In this document: piece after piece, positions 16,098 through 27,808 of the stretch
Layout of the letters: the number at the start of each line of letters is the position of its first letter
How positions within the stretch are numbered: position 1 is the first letter of the stretch
Assembly (NCBI GenBank): GCA_963718745.1
Contig: OY970370.1
Coordinates: 2,108,001 to 2,172,000, forward strand
Length of the DNA stretch: 64,000 bases
DNA from: Fermentibacter sp963718745 [NCBI: Candidatus Fermentibacterota bacterium]
GTDB taxonomy: Bacteria; Fermentibacterota; Fermentibacteria; Fermentibacterales
Direction: 5' to 3'
Notes under the pieces: generated by a model
The model's input: the letters and a program-made list of their open reading frames with translations, nothing else
Databases searched by the model: none
Told to the model about the DNA's origin: nothing
Position numbers and translations under genes: made by a program

Positions 16098-17057
16098 ATG
16101 TTGCAGCATCATGCGGATATGCAGATGTCGGACGCATCGCGGAGGTCCTGTCTGAGACTCCTCTCGAGAGCCTCGCACTACGGTCTCGTCGCAGTCTTCC
16201 TCTGGTCGACGGCCGCCACGGCATTCAAGCTCGCCCTGGAATCCGCGGAGCCCTGCATGGTCGTGCTCACCTCCTCGGTGGTCTCGCTTTCATTCCTTGC
16301 CGCGTGGAACGCCGCCGCCCGGAACAGGCTCACTTTCAGGATCCTCCTTGGTGCACTCCCACGGGGGTTCCTCAACCCGTTCCTCTACTACCTCGTGCTG
16401 CTGGAAGCCTACGACAGGCTGCCCGCCCAGGTGGCCATGGTCGTGAACTACCTGTGGCCCGTCGTGCTGGTACTGATGCATTCGGCGATCTCGAAGCGCA
16501 GACCCCCGGCTGGGAGCATCCTCGCCATCTCGGTAAGCTTCTGCGGCGTGATCCTTCTGGCCCTCCTGCGCCCCGGGGGCGGATCCGGCCCCGATGCGGC
16601 TGGAATGCTGCTCGCTCTCGCCAGCACGGTCATCTGGGCAGGCTTCTGGCTTTCGAACAGGCACGGCCGGGGGGATGCCCCCGGTTCACTCTCGCTGCTG
16701 GGGGGGTTCGTCTGGGGAGTCCTGTTCCTCTTCGCCTTCGCAGCGTTCACCGGGAGGCTGGAGGTGCCCGGGGGCCGTTCGCTGCTTGCCGGCGCATGGA
16801 TCGGGCTGTTCGAGATGGGGTTCACCTATGTGGTCTGGTCGCGGGCCCTCTCACTCGCAAGGAACCCTGCCGAGGTCGGGAATCTGATCTACCTGACTCC
16901 GTTCCTCTCCCTCGGGTTCATCTCGCTCGTTCTCGGCGAACCGCTGCGGCTGCAGACCCTGTGCGGGCTGGTCCTCGTACTGGCGGGCATAGTGATCCAG
17001 AACAGAGTCGATAAGTCCGAGGCCGGTGCGGAGCGGAGTCCTGATCAGTCTCCCTGA
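16098..17057 (+). CDS. EamA/DMT-superfamily transporter
   Basis: This is a polytopic inner-membrane protein of the drug/metabolite transporter type, with about ten hydrophobic helices arranged as two EamA repeats. The first repeat runs from ASHYGLVAVFLWSTAATAFK, the second from AAGMLLALASTVIWAGFW. A typical fourth-helix motif is NYLWPVVLVLM and the penultimate one NLIYLTPFLSLGFI. Starts are ambiguous (ATG at 16098, 16119 or 16125) and none has a strong ribosome site; I used the first. It converges with the M16 gene and overlaps it by 13 bp. Exported substrates (amino acids, metabolites) cannot be predicted. Confidence 0.8.
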   Translation: MLQHHADMQMSDASRRSCLRLLSRASHYGLVAVFLWSTAATAFKLALESAEPCMVVLTSSVVSLSFLAAWNAAARNRLTFRILLGALPRGFLNPFLYYLVLLEAYDRLPAQVAMVVNYLWPVVLVLMHSAISKRRPPAGSILAISVSFCGVILLALLRPGGGSGPDAAGMLLALASTVIWAGFWLSNRHGRGDAPGSLSLLGGFVWGVLFLFAFAAFTGRLEVPGGRSLLAGAWIGLFEMGFTYVVWSRALSLARNPAEVGNLIYLTPFLSLGFISLVLGEPLRLQTLCGLVLVLAGIVIQNRVDKSEAGAERSPDQSP

Positions 17058-19708
17058 CAGGAGACGCCCCCGGCCATGGAGACGAACCTTCCCCGCGGTC
17101 CGAGCCAGTCCTGGGCTGCCTGCCTTATCATCCCGGGCGAAGCGTCGAGCACCCTCCGTGCCGACTCCAGGTCCTGGTCGAGAGGCCGGCCCCTCGCGGC
17201 GGCCCCGAGCAGATACGCTGCGAGCGAGTCGTAATCCAGCAGGTTCATGGCCTGCCTGCCCACCGACGAGGCCTTGAAGAGATCGACCAGCTTGTCGTCG
17301 AAGCATTCCCGCCCCGCCGAGTCCAGCTCCTCCTCTACCATGTCCAGGGCGGTTTCGGACTGTTCGTCGGAGGTCGCGAGATATGTCATGAACCTCCCGT
17401 GCAGAGCGGTCGAGAAATGCTCGCAACCGACCTGGTAGGCCAGGCCGTTCTGCTCCCGGATCCTGCTCTCGAGGCGCGAATTCATGCCGTCGCCCAGGAT
17501 CCTTGCAAGGAGCCTGAACGTGTAGTACTGCTCCGATTCCCTCGAGGGCGCGTCCGTTCCGAGGACTATCATCGTCTGGGAACGCCCGTTCATCGAGCTG
17601 CAGACCCGCTTCCCATCCGGCGGGACCTCCGGGAACCTGAGCGGGGGCAGCTCCGCCTCCGGTTCGGCCCAGTCTCCGAAATGGCTGTAGACGCTGTCCA
17701 GAAGAGCATCCCTATCGAAACGGCCGACGGCCACGATTATCGAACCGCGCGGCCTGGCACAGGCGGCGTAGAACTCCGCGGCATCACCCCTGCCGATGCG
17801 CGCAAGCGATTCCTGCGTTGGGACCCCGGCAGCCTCCCTCGGACTGCTCATGGCGATCGCGAGCTGCTCCAGCGCCACGCCGAACGGAGTCTCGTTCCTG
17901 TGATGTATCTCGGTGATCTTCTCCTCGACGACCCTTTCGAGGTCGGCCTGTCTGAATGCCGGACGCCTCAGGAGGTCCGAGACGAAGCCTGTGCCGGTCG
18001 ATAGGTCGCGCGCGTGGACGCTCATTATGCCCATCGTATGCTCGCTGCCTGCGTCGAGCGTGAAGGAGGCCCCGATGCGCTCGAGCCTGCGGTTGAAACT
18101 GACGTAATCCTCGGCCTCGGTGCCGTGCGCCATCACCTCTGACGCCACGTAGGCCAGCCCGGCCCTGTCCCAGGGCTCCCTGCCCGAGGCCATGGGGATG
18201 CAGAAGGCGAGCGAAACGAGGGGGAAGGTCGAATCGGGCTTCATGACGACCTGCAGTCCGTTGTCCAGCCTAACTGATTCTACGCCTTCGCTGACGCTCG
18301 CGGAGGGGACGCGGAGCATCCCGGGGGAGATCTCGATCTCCGAGAAGTCGATCGACTCTGGCGGGGTGACATCCCCTTCGCCGTTCCTCCTGCCGAAGTC
18401 GACTATCTCGGGCCTCGATCCGGAGGGGACGAGTTCGATGACAACGGCCCTGGACGGGTCCAGCCACCTGCGGCATGCGTCCATGAGGTCCCGCGGAGTC
18501 GATTCGCGAATGAGGTCGTTCTGGTCGGCATTCATGAGCGCGTTCCCATGGACCAGCAGGGGCAGCGCGAGAGTCGATACGGCGCCCATGGGGCTTGCAT
18601 GCTCGGCAAGGTCGAGGACCTCGTTCTGTATCTTCAGGTTCTCGAAGTCGGCCTCGGGCAGGGGTCTTTCGCGCAGTGCCCCGAGTTCGCCCGCGATTGT
18701 CTCTTCGACTTCCGCGACGTCTGTTCCCGGGTATAGAGAGGCTCGGACCTGGAAGAGGCCGGGGCATGCGGAGAAGAAGCCGTCCGCCGACACGCCGAGG
18801 GCTTTCCCTCCAAGCACGAGCAGCTCGTCCAGCCGGCTCGACCTGTTGCCCGAGAGCCAGTTGGCCGCCATGTCGAGAAGCGGCCAGTCGTCATCCGTCG
18901 GGTCGGGGGAGGGGAAGGCGATCGAGAACCTGGGGAGTTCCGAGGGATGCGAGATGCTCTCCCTCCCGGGAGGTCCCCAGGGGGACAGATCCGTCGGATA
19001 GACCGCCCTGGGACCTGGTTCCATCCAGCCGAAGCGAGACTCCACTACTTCCCTGATGTATCCCGGATCGATCCTCCCGGCGACCGCGACGACCATGTTG
19101 CACGGGTTGTAGAACCTCCGGTGGAAGTCCGCGGCGGAGACAGGGTCGAAAGCCGAGATGTCCTCGTCGCGGCCTATGATCGGCCGCCCGTAGGGATGGG
19201 ACGGATACGCCCTGAGGAAGAGTGCCTCGTCCAGCGCGCCGGCGGCGCTCTCTACCGAGGAGGTCCTCCTCTCCTCGAGTATCACGGCCTTCTCCCTGCG
19301 CACCTCCCGTTCGTCGAAGACAGGCGATGCGAGCCTGTCGCCCTCGAGCTCGAGAGCGGCCTCGATGCCCTGGGTCGGGATCAGCTCGTGATAGCTCGTG
19401 ATGTCGCGGGAGGTGTATGCGTTCGTCCAGCCTCCATAGCTCTGCAGGACTCCCCAGAAATGGCTCCCGGAGATCCGTCTCGTGCCCTTGAACATCATGT
19501 GCTCGATGAAATGGCTCAGACCCCGGGTGCCTTCCGCTTCGAGCGCGGAGCCGGCCCTCACGCAGGTCATGACCGCGGCCACGGGAGCGTAGTGCATGGG
19601 GAGGGTGACAAGCTCGAGCCCGTTGGCAAGCTTCTCCACCCGGACGTTGTCCCTGATCTCCACGGATGACCGGCCTTTCTGTTGCGCGTCCCATGACCGC
19701 CCGAACAT
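17045..19708 (-). CDS. M16 family zinc peptidase, two-module (pitrilysin-like)
   Basis: This is an 887-residue metalloprotease of the insulinase/pitrilysin family. The first module has the inverted zinc motif HFIEH (about residue 67) and the downstream Glu in KAVILEERRTS. The second module, from about residue 460, keeps the fold (for example DRAGLAYVASEVMAHGTEAEDY) but has no HxxEH. It is therefore a non-catalytic partner domain, as in pitrilysin. No signal peptide is obvious at the ATG used here; a GTG at 19663 is an alternative. It is the third gene of a minus-strand operon with another M16 protein and a deacetylase-like protein between them. Confidence 0.88.
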   Translation of the reverse strand: MFGRSWDAQQKGRSSVEIRDNVRVEKLANGLELVTLPMHYAPVAAVMTCVRAGSALEAEGTRGLSHFIEHMMFKGTRRISGSHFWGVLQSYGGWTNAYTSRDITSYHELIPTQGIEAALELEGDRLASPVFDEREVRREKAVILEERRTSSVESAAGALDEALFLRAYPSHPYGRPIIGRDEDISAFDPVSAADFHRRFYNPCNMVVAVAGRIDPGYIREVVESRFGWMEPGPRAVYPTDLSPWGPPGRESISHPSELPRFSIAFPSPDPTDDDWPLLDMAANWLSGNRSSRLDELLVLGGKALGVSADGFFSACPGLFQVRASLYPGTDVAEVEETIAGELGALRERPLPEADFENLKIQNEVLDLAEHASPMGAVSTLALPLLVHGNALMNADQNDLIRESTPRDLMDACRRWLDPSRAVVIELVPSGSRPEIVDFGRRNGEGDVTPPESIDFSEIEISPGMLRVPSASVSEGVESVRLDNGLQVVMKPDSTFPLVSLAFCIPMASGREPWDRAGLAYVASEVMAHGTEAEDYVSFNRRLERIGASFTLDAGSEHTMGIMSVHARDLSTGTGFVSDLLRRPAFRQADLERVVEEKITEIHHRNETPFGVALEQLAIAMSSPREAAGVPTQESLARIGRGDAAEFYAACARPRGSIIVAVGRFDRDALLDSVYSHFGDWAEPEAELPPLRFPEVPPDGKRVCSSMNGRSQTMIVLGTDAPSRESEQYYTFRLLARILGDGMNSRLESRIREQNGLAYQVGCEHFSTALHGRFMTYLATSDEQSETALDMVEEELDSAGRECFDDKLVDLFKASSVGRQAMNLLDYDSLAAYLLGAAARGRPLDQDLESARRVLDASPGMIRQAAQDWLGPRGRFVSMAGGVSCQGD

Positions 19709-19720
19709 ACGGAGCGGCGG

Positions 19721-21943
19721 TCAGCGGAGCAGGACCGTCCCCGCGGAACCGACCGTCCGGTCTCCGGATCCGAGTACGAGGAAGTAGACGCCGGAAGGCG
19801 CTCCGGGCATCTCGATCGAGCCTTCGGCGCTTTCCCCCGGGCTTGTGATGGTAGTCTCGGAGGAGAGCCTGCCTGCGCAGTCGAAGACGAAGAGGGAGTA
19901 CTCCCCGCCCGCTTCCAGCCCGACTGCCATGTAGTGGATGCGGCCGGAAGAGGGGTTGGCGGCGCGGATAGAGACTGATCCGACCGTTTCCGGCGGATCG
20001 ATGTCCACGAGGTCCGTCAGGACGAACTCGAACAGATGATCGCCCGCGGCAAGGGCCGGAAGGACCGCGAAGACTCTCGTGCCACGAAGCTCCCAGGGCG
20101 TCGGAGCACCGTCGAGGAAAGCACCGATGGGCGAGTCGTTCGGGAGCAGTTCGACAACCATGGTCAGACCCGGGGAGGCACCGCCCGAGAAGCCTGCCGT
20201 GATCAGGCTGCCGCTGCGCCTGATCGAATCGAACCGGATCCCCGAGGTCTCCTCCAGGAACCGGCCGTACTCCTCGGGGAAGAGCCATCCGAAGTTCGGG
20301 AACTGCTCGAAAACCGTGCAGATGCTGTCGATCGAGCCGAACACGGAGGGGTTGCCCCAGCCGAACATCCTGTCGGGGTGGCTTCCCAGGAGCGCATGCT
20401 TCCCTCTCTGGAGGACCGTTGTCGCGTACTCGTAGGGGGCCGGCGGGTAGTCGCCCCACCAGACCGTGTTGCTCCCCCAGATGTCTCCGGCCGGGGTCTC
20501 GTAGTGAGAGATGTACTGGTCTATGAAGGGTTCTCCGCCCATCTGCTCGTACCATCTGATCCCGTTGCAGTAGAAGTCGTAGTTGTAGGCGGCCGCCGCC
20601 CACAGGCCGCTCAGGCTGGTCCTGTGGCCCGGATACCTGAGGGCCCTGACCAGGGTGGTGTCCAGCCCGATGGCCCCAAGGTCGCTCCTGATGATCCTGA
20701 ACCTCTCCAGGTGTTCCTCCGGTTCGTATGTGATGAACTCGTGGAAGGGATCCCACGCGGAGTCGGGGGAGGGCGTATGATGGTAGCCGTGCGAGCCCAG
20801 GGAGACCTGGCCGGCCCAGGGGTAGGCATCGTCCTGGATGTTCAGGAGCCACTGCCGGAAGTCGGACGGGGCGAATTCCGCCAGCCTCCAGTTCGAGTGC
20901 CAGTGCGACCAGCTCTCCTCGAAGCCGGGCTCCGCCCACATCGAATCGCAGTTCGGCGCGAGTATCGCGTCAGGCAGGATTATCCAGTTCATCTTCATGG
21001 CGGGATGGCTCTCGAGAAGCGCGATAAGCCATGCCGACACCCATTCCCCGCCTGCTGACGATTCCGAGAAGGCCCACAGCGTCGTGTCGGGCGGGTGCCT
21101 GAAGGGGATGTCGTCCAGCATCCACGAGGCGGTCCGCTCGAGACCCGAGGGATGCGCGGAGAGGTAGGCCGGCGAGAAATCGGACTCGAGTGCGAACCTC
21201 GCGAAGAACTGCGCCTCGAACCCGGCGGGCAGGAGGGAGTGGAGCATCGGACCCGTTGCGGTCTCCCGGGGCGGCTCGGTGTCGAAGAGCCTCAGGTACA
21301 GGCACGGCCCCGCGGGAGGGGGGGCGTCGTCGAGGGCCAGCAGGCCCAGGGCGGGGTTAGGGAAAACGACGCAGGCTCCGGGCAGTCCGGTGCCGCCTTC
21401 GAGGCGGACCACCTGGTCCCCCGAGATGCGGAGCAGCCCGTGGGTACCCGTCAGCATGACCTCCCTGTCATCTCCGGCCTGATTGCAGAAGGCCGCCTCG
21501 TCGAACGCGCCCAGGTCGAACGGCATCTGGAGGGGATCCTCCAGCTCGGCGGAGGACTGCGCCTCGATTCCGATCTCGATCTCGAGACCCCTCCCCACGA
21601 GCCTGTAGGTGATCTCGATCGAGACCGGAAGGGTGCCCGGGCCATCGGTCATACCCGGTGACGAGAATACAGCCTCGGTGTCCGAGAGGACCGTCAGCTG
21701 CCCGTCCATTGGGCTGTAGGACCCGCAGGAAAGCGAGCCGATGCATCCGTCCGCGGCCAGGTCCACGCCGGTCTGGAGGTCCTTCAGGACCGTTATCGAG
21801 CCCGCAGGATGGCTCTCCGCGGAGGAGACCACGGTCGCCTCCAGAAAATCGTTGCTGAGGACCACCGGGTCGCGCTCTGGAAGACCTCCGGAGGTCCACC
21901 AGAGGTTCGAGGCAAGGATGGTCGCGCAGAGAAACTGAACCAA
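19721..21943 (-). CDS. Secreted protein with polysaccharide-deacetylase-like region and C-terminal tail
   Basis: This is a 740-residue exported protein. The TTG at 21943 lies seven bases after AGGGA and opens a signal-like stretch (QFLCATILASN). The N-terminal third is beta-rich. The middle resembles NodB-type deacetylase barrels, with SLGSHGYHHTPSPDSAWDPF and RYPGHRTSLSGLWAAAAYNY, though I do not see all catalytic residues clearly. The C-terminus is a Por/FlgD-like tail (GRIHYMAVGLEAGGEYSLFV to SGVYFLVLGSG), as on other secreted proteins in this window. It sits between two M16 peptidase genes, 10 nt after one and 12 nt before the other. I infer a surface hydrolase; deacetylation is a guess. 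Confidence 0.6.
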   Translation of the reverse strand: MVQFLCATILASNLWWTSGGLPERDPVVLSNDFLEATVVSSAESHPAGSITVLKDLQTGVDLAADGCIGSLSCGSYSPMDGQLTVLSDTEAVFSSPGMTDGPGTLPVSIEITYRLVGRGLEIEIGIEAQSSAELEDPLQMPFDLGAFDEAAFCNQAGDDREVMLTGTHGLLRISGDQVVRLEGGTGLPGACVVFPNPALGLLALDDAPPPAGPCLYLRLFDTEPPRETATGPMLHSLLPAGFEAQFFARFALESDFSPAYLSAHPSGLERTASWMLDDIPFRHPPDTTLWAFSESSAGGEWVSAWLIALLESHPAMKMNWIILPDAILAPNCDSMWAEPGFEESWSHWHSNWRLAEFAPSDFRQWLLNIQDDAYPWAGQVSLGSHGYHHTPSPDSAWDPFHEFITYEPEEHLERFRIIRSDLGAIGLDTTLVRALRYPGHRTSLSGLWAAAAYNYDFYCNGIRWYEQMGGEPFIDQYISHYETPAGDIWGSNTVWWGDYPPAPYEYATTVLQRGKHALLGSHPDRMFGWGNPSVFGSIDSICTVFEQFPNFGWLFPEEYGRFLEETSGIRFDSIRRSGSLITAGFSGGASPGLTMVVELLPNDSPIGAFLDGAPTPWELRGTRVFAVLPALAAGDHLFEFVLTDLVDIDPPETVGSVSIRAANPSSGRIHYMAVGLEAGGEYSLFVFDCAGRLSSETTITSPGESAEGSIEMPGAPSGVYFLVLGSGDRTVGSAGTVLLR

Positions 21944-21953
21944 ACCGGTCCCT

Positions 21954-24629
21954 TCAGTTGGCGAGAGGTTCCATGTCCTCGTCCAGCCCTCCGGCCACGG
22001 ATACGAACCACCTGCCGGAGCCGAAATAGAATGCGGCCGCCTCCCTGATGTCCTCGACCGAAAGGCCGAGTACCAGCTCCTCCGATATGCGGTCCTGGTC
22101 GGCAGGCAGTCCCCTCGCGGCATTGGCGACTAGGATCGAGACCCTGCCGTCGTAGGTCATGCCGGAGAGGGCGTTCTCTCCCACCGTCATCGCCTGCTGC
22201 AGCTGGAGCTCTATCGGAGCGACCTCCTCGACCGCCATCCTCCCGCACTCGAAAATCACCGAAGACAGTGCCTGCGGGGCGTAGTCGGCCCTGGTAGACA
22301 GGAATGCAGTGAAGTACCCGATGTCCCTGGAAGCCGGGTTCCAGCTTCCGACGCTGTATGCGAGACCCTGCTCGTCCCTCACGGAATGGCCCAGGCGGGA
22401 TCCTATCCCTGATCCCAGGATGCTGCTCACTGTGGAGAAGGCATGGTACATCGGGGATTCGAGCGACGGACCCGGGACTCCTGTGAAGACGGCAGCCTGA
22501 ACGCGGCCCGGCACGCTGGTCACGGCCGTGTCGCCGGGAGCCTGCGAGAGGGTGGGGGTTTCGATGGATGGAAGATCCTCCTCCGGGGAGGTCCAGCCCC
22601 CGAACCAGGTCTCGACGAGTTCGAGCGCCTCCTCGTGGGTCACGTCACCCGCGATTGCTATCACCGCGCCCGAAGGTCGGCTGCAGATGCGCCAGAAGTT
22701 CCGTACGTCGTCGTTCGAGACAGCAAGGGTGGTCTGTTCGGTGACGATGCGTGCCTCGGCAGGGTCTTCCAGCAGCATCCGGGAGAGCTGCTCCCTTGCG
22801 ACGGAGAACACGCTCTCGCTCCTCTGCCTGACGTAGGCGAGCTGCTCGTCGCGGCACTGGTCGATGTCCTCGTCCCTGAGCGCCGGTCGGATAAGTATTC
22901 CAGCCGCCGATTCGACGACGAGGGGCAGGTCCTCCGAGAGCATGGTGGAGCCGCCGGAGGTGTACTCGCCCATGGCGCGCAGACCCAGGGATGTGCCCTC
23001 GTCCTCCAGTCTGCCGTGGAAGGAGGCATAGTCCAGTTCGTCCGTGCCGTAGAGCATGGCGGCCGCGGTCATCTCGGCGATGCCCGCCTTCTCGACCGGA
23101 GACATCCGGGAGCCCATGGGTATCGAGAAACCGAGCGAAACGAGCGGAAAGGTGTGATCCTCCGATGTCATCAGCACCAGTCCGTTGGGAAGCTCCGAGA
23201 TCTCGACGCCGTCGGAGACCGACCTGCCGGTGCTGACCAGCATGGAAGCGGGGATCGAGAGCCCTTCGTAGCTGATCTCGGAGGGTGCCTCGATGTCTAC
23301 TGGGAGGGCCGCCCTCTCCCTCTCCATGCCCGGACCCGATCCGGTCGGTTCGAGTCTGGCGGTCGTGGAGTTGTCACGCCTGAAGTACCTCGCGGCCACC
23401 TCCGTGATGTCGGAAGCCGTTGTCGCCATCGTCTCCTCCAGCCTCCGGTCGCCGAAGGCGGGATCGCCGTAGGCGGCTGCGCTGTAAGCCAGGCTGATGA
23501 CCCGGCCGACAGGGCTCGATTCCTCCATGACCGCGCCGGCCCTCGCCCTGTTCGCCAGGGACTGCAGTTCGACATCAGGCAGCGGGACGGTGGAGAGGGA
23601 GTCCAGCAGGCTCCAGATCACCGACTCGGCCTCCTCGAAGCCCACGCCCGGCATGAGCGTTGCGCCGATGTAGAAGAGGCCGGGATCGATCCCGCCGCCG
23701 TTCATCGCCCAGGCTTCGGATGCGATGCCTTCCTGTACGAGCGCGGTCTCCAGCCACGAGGACCTGCCTCCGGACAGGAGCGTCGAGATCAGGTCCAGCT
23801 CTGCCGCATCGCCCGATGTCGCTGACGGGACGTGGAAGCCGATGGCTAGGCGGGTCATCGTGGAAGGGTGGGTTATGTCTACGCAGCGAGGCCCTGTCTG
23901 CACGGGCTCCACGGGGATGTCGGCGGCATGCATGTCTCCGGGGGAGGCTCCTCCGAAGAGGGAGTCGACCATCTCCAGGGCGCGACCCGTGTCTATGTCA
24001 CCGACCAGGACCAGGACCGCGTTGTCCGGTGTGTAGAAGGAGCGGTAATAGTCGCGGGCGGATTCGCTGTCGAAGCCCGAGACGTCGCCCTCGTAGCCGA
24101 TGACCGGGTGTCTGTAGGGGTGCGCGGTGAAGGCGGCCTGGTTGAGCGCGTCCAACAGGACGCCGTCCGGATCGTCCATCGAGCTCATCCTCAGCTCGTC
24201 GAGGATGACGTTCCGTTCCGCAACTGCATCCGAAGAGTCGAACAGGGCGCCCTGCATCCTGTCGCTCTCGATGGCGAGGGCGTCGACGAGCCTCGACGAG
24301 GGCAGCACCTCGAAATAGACCGTTACGTCGTTGCTGGTGAACGCGTTGGCCCAGCCTCCATCCCTCTGGATCATCTGCCACAACCTGGAACCGGGCATTG
24401 TCTCCGTGCCCCTGAACATCATGTGCTCGCAGAAGTGGCTCATGCCCCTCGCGCCGTCCCGTTCATCCAGCGAACCGACGCCGTATGCGATCGCGACGGC
24501 CACGACGGGGGAGTAGTGGATCTCCTGCACGACGACGCGGAGGGCGTTCGGCAGGAGAGTGTCCGTCATCGCGGAAGTCCCGGAGGGATCTCCGGAAAGA
24601 AGGGCGGCGGTCAGGAGGGCTGTCAGCAT
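21954..24629 (-). CDS. Exported M16 family zinc peptidase, two-module
   Basis: This is an 891-residue insulinase-type protease with a signal peptide (LTALLTAALLSGDPSG). The active motif HFCEHMMF is near residue 65 and the distal Glu lies in NVILDELRMS. The second half (for example EKAGIAEMTAAAMLYGTDELDY) is M16-like but lacks the zinc motif. It is the first gene of a three-gene minus-strand operon; the next start lies 10 nt after its stop. The other M16 protein of the operon is paralogous but lacks an obvious signal peptide. It may therefore be cytoplasmic, or may use the alternative start noted there. Its substrate is unknown. Confidence 0.88.
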   Translation of the reverse strand: MLTALLTAALLSGDPSGTSAMTDTLLPNALRVVVQEIHYSPVVAVAIAYGVGSLDERDGARGMSHFCEHMMFRGTETMPGSRLWQMIQRDGGWANAFTSNDVTVYFEVLPSSRLVDALAIESDRMQGALFDSSDAVAERNVILDELRMSSMDDPDGVLLDALNQAAFTAHPYRHPVIGYEGDVSGFDSESARDYYRSFYTPDNAVLVLVGDIDTGRALEMVDSLFGGASPGDMHAADIPVEPVQTGPRCVDITHPSTMTRLAIGFHVPSATSGDAAELDLISTLLSGGRSSWLETALVQEGIASEAWAMNGGGIDPGLFYIGATLMPGVGFEEAESVIWSLLDSLSTVPLPDVELQSLANRARAGAVMEESSPVGRVISLAYSAAAYGDPAFGDRRLEETMATTASDITEVAARYFRRDNSTTARLEPTGSGPGMERERAALPVDIEAPSEISYEGLSIPASMLVSTGRSVSDGVEISELPNGLVLMTSEDHTFPLVSLGFSIPMGSRMSPVEKAGIAEMTAAAMLYGTDELDYASFHGRLEDEGTSLGLRAMGEYTSGGSTMLSEDLPLVVESAAGILIRPALRDEDIDQCRDEQLAYVRQRSESVFSVAREQLSRMLLEDPAEARIVTEQTTLAVSNDDVRNFWRICSRPSGAVIAIAGDVTHEEALELVETWFGGWTSPEEDLPSIETPTLSQAPGDTAVTSVPGRVQAAVFTGVPGPSLESPMYHAFSTVSSILGSGIGSRLGHSVRDEQGLAYSVGSWNPASRDIGYFTAFLSTRADYAPQALSSVIFECGRMAVEEVAPIELQLQQAMTVGENALSGMTYDGRVSILVANAARGLPADQDRISEELVLGLSVEDIREAAAFYFGSGRWFVSVAGGLDEDMEPLAN

Positions 24630-24718
24630 GATTCCTTCTCCAGTCTGATCGTGTTCCTCGCGTCGGGCCTGTCGGGAGGCGCGGGCTCGCGTGTTGTGCC
24701 CCGGCGCCCCCGGAACGC

Positions 24719-24751
24719 TATATTCGGTTTTACCTGAGGCTCCTCAGGAGG
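24719..24751 (+). promoter_or_regulatory. pyrG leader: -10 box and hairpin overlapping the ribosome site
   Basis: TATATT at 24719-24724 is a good -10 hexamer; no clear -35 precedes it. Just after the expected transcription start, CCTGAG and CTCAGG (24733-24748, loop GCTC) form a hairpin. Its 3' arm shares bases with the Shine-Dalgarno AGGAGG at 24746-24751, six bases before the pyrG ATG. This could sequester the ribosome site. Confidence 0.5.
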
Positions 24752-24754
24752 TAA

Positions 24755-27804
<3,050 letters not shown>

Positions 27805-27808
27805 GGGG

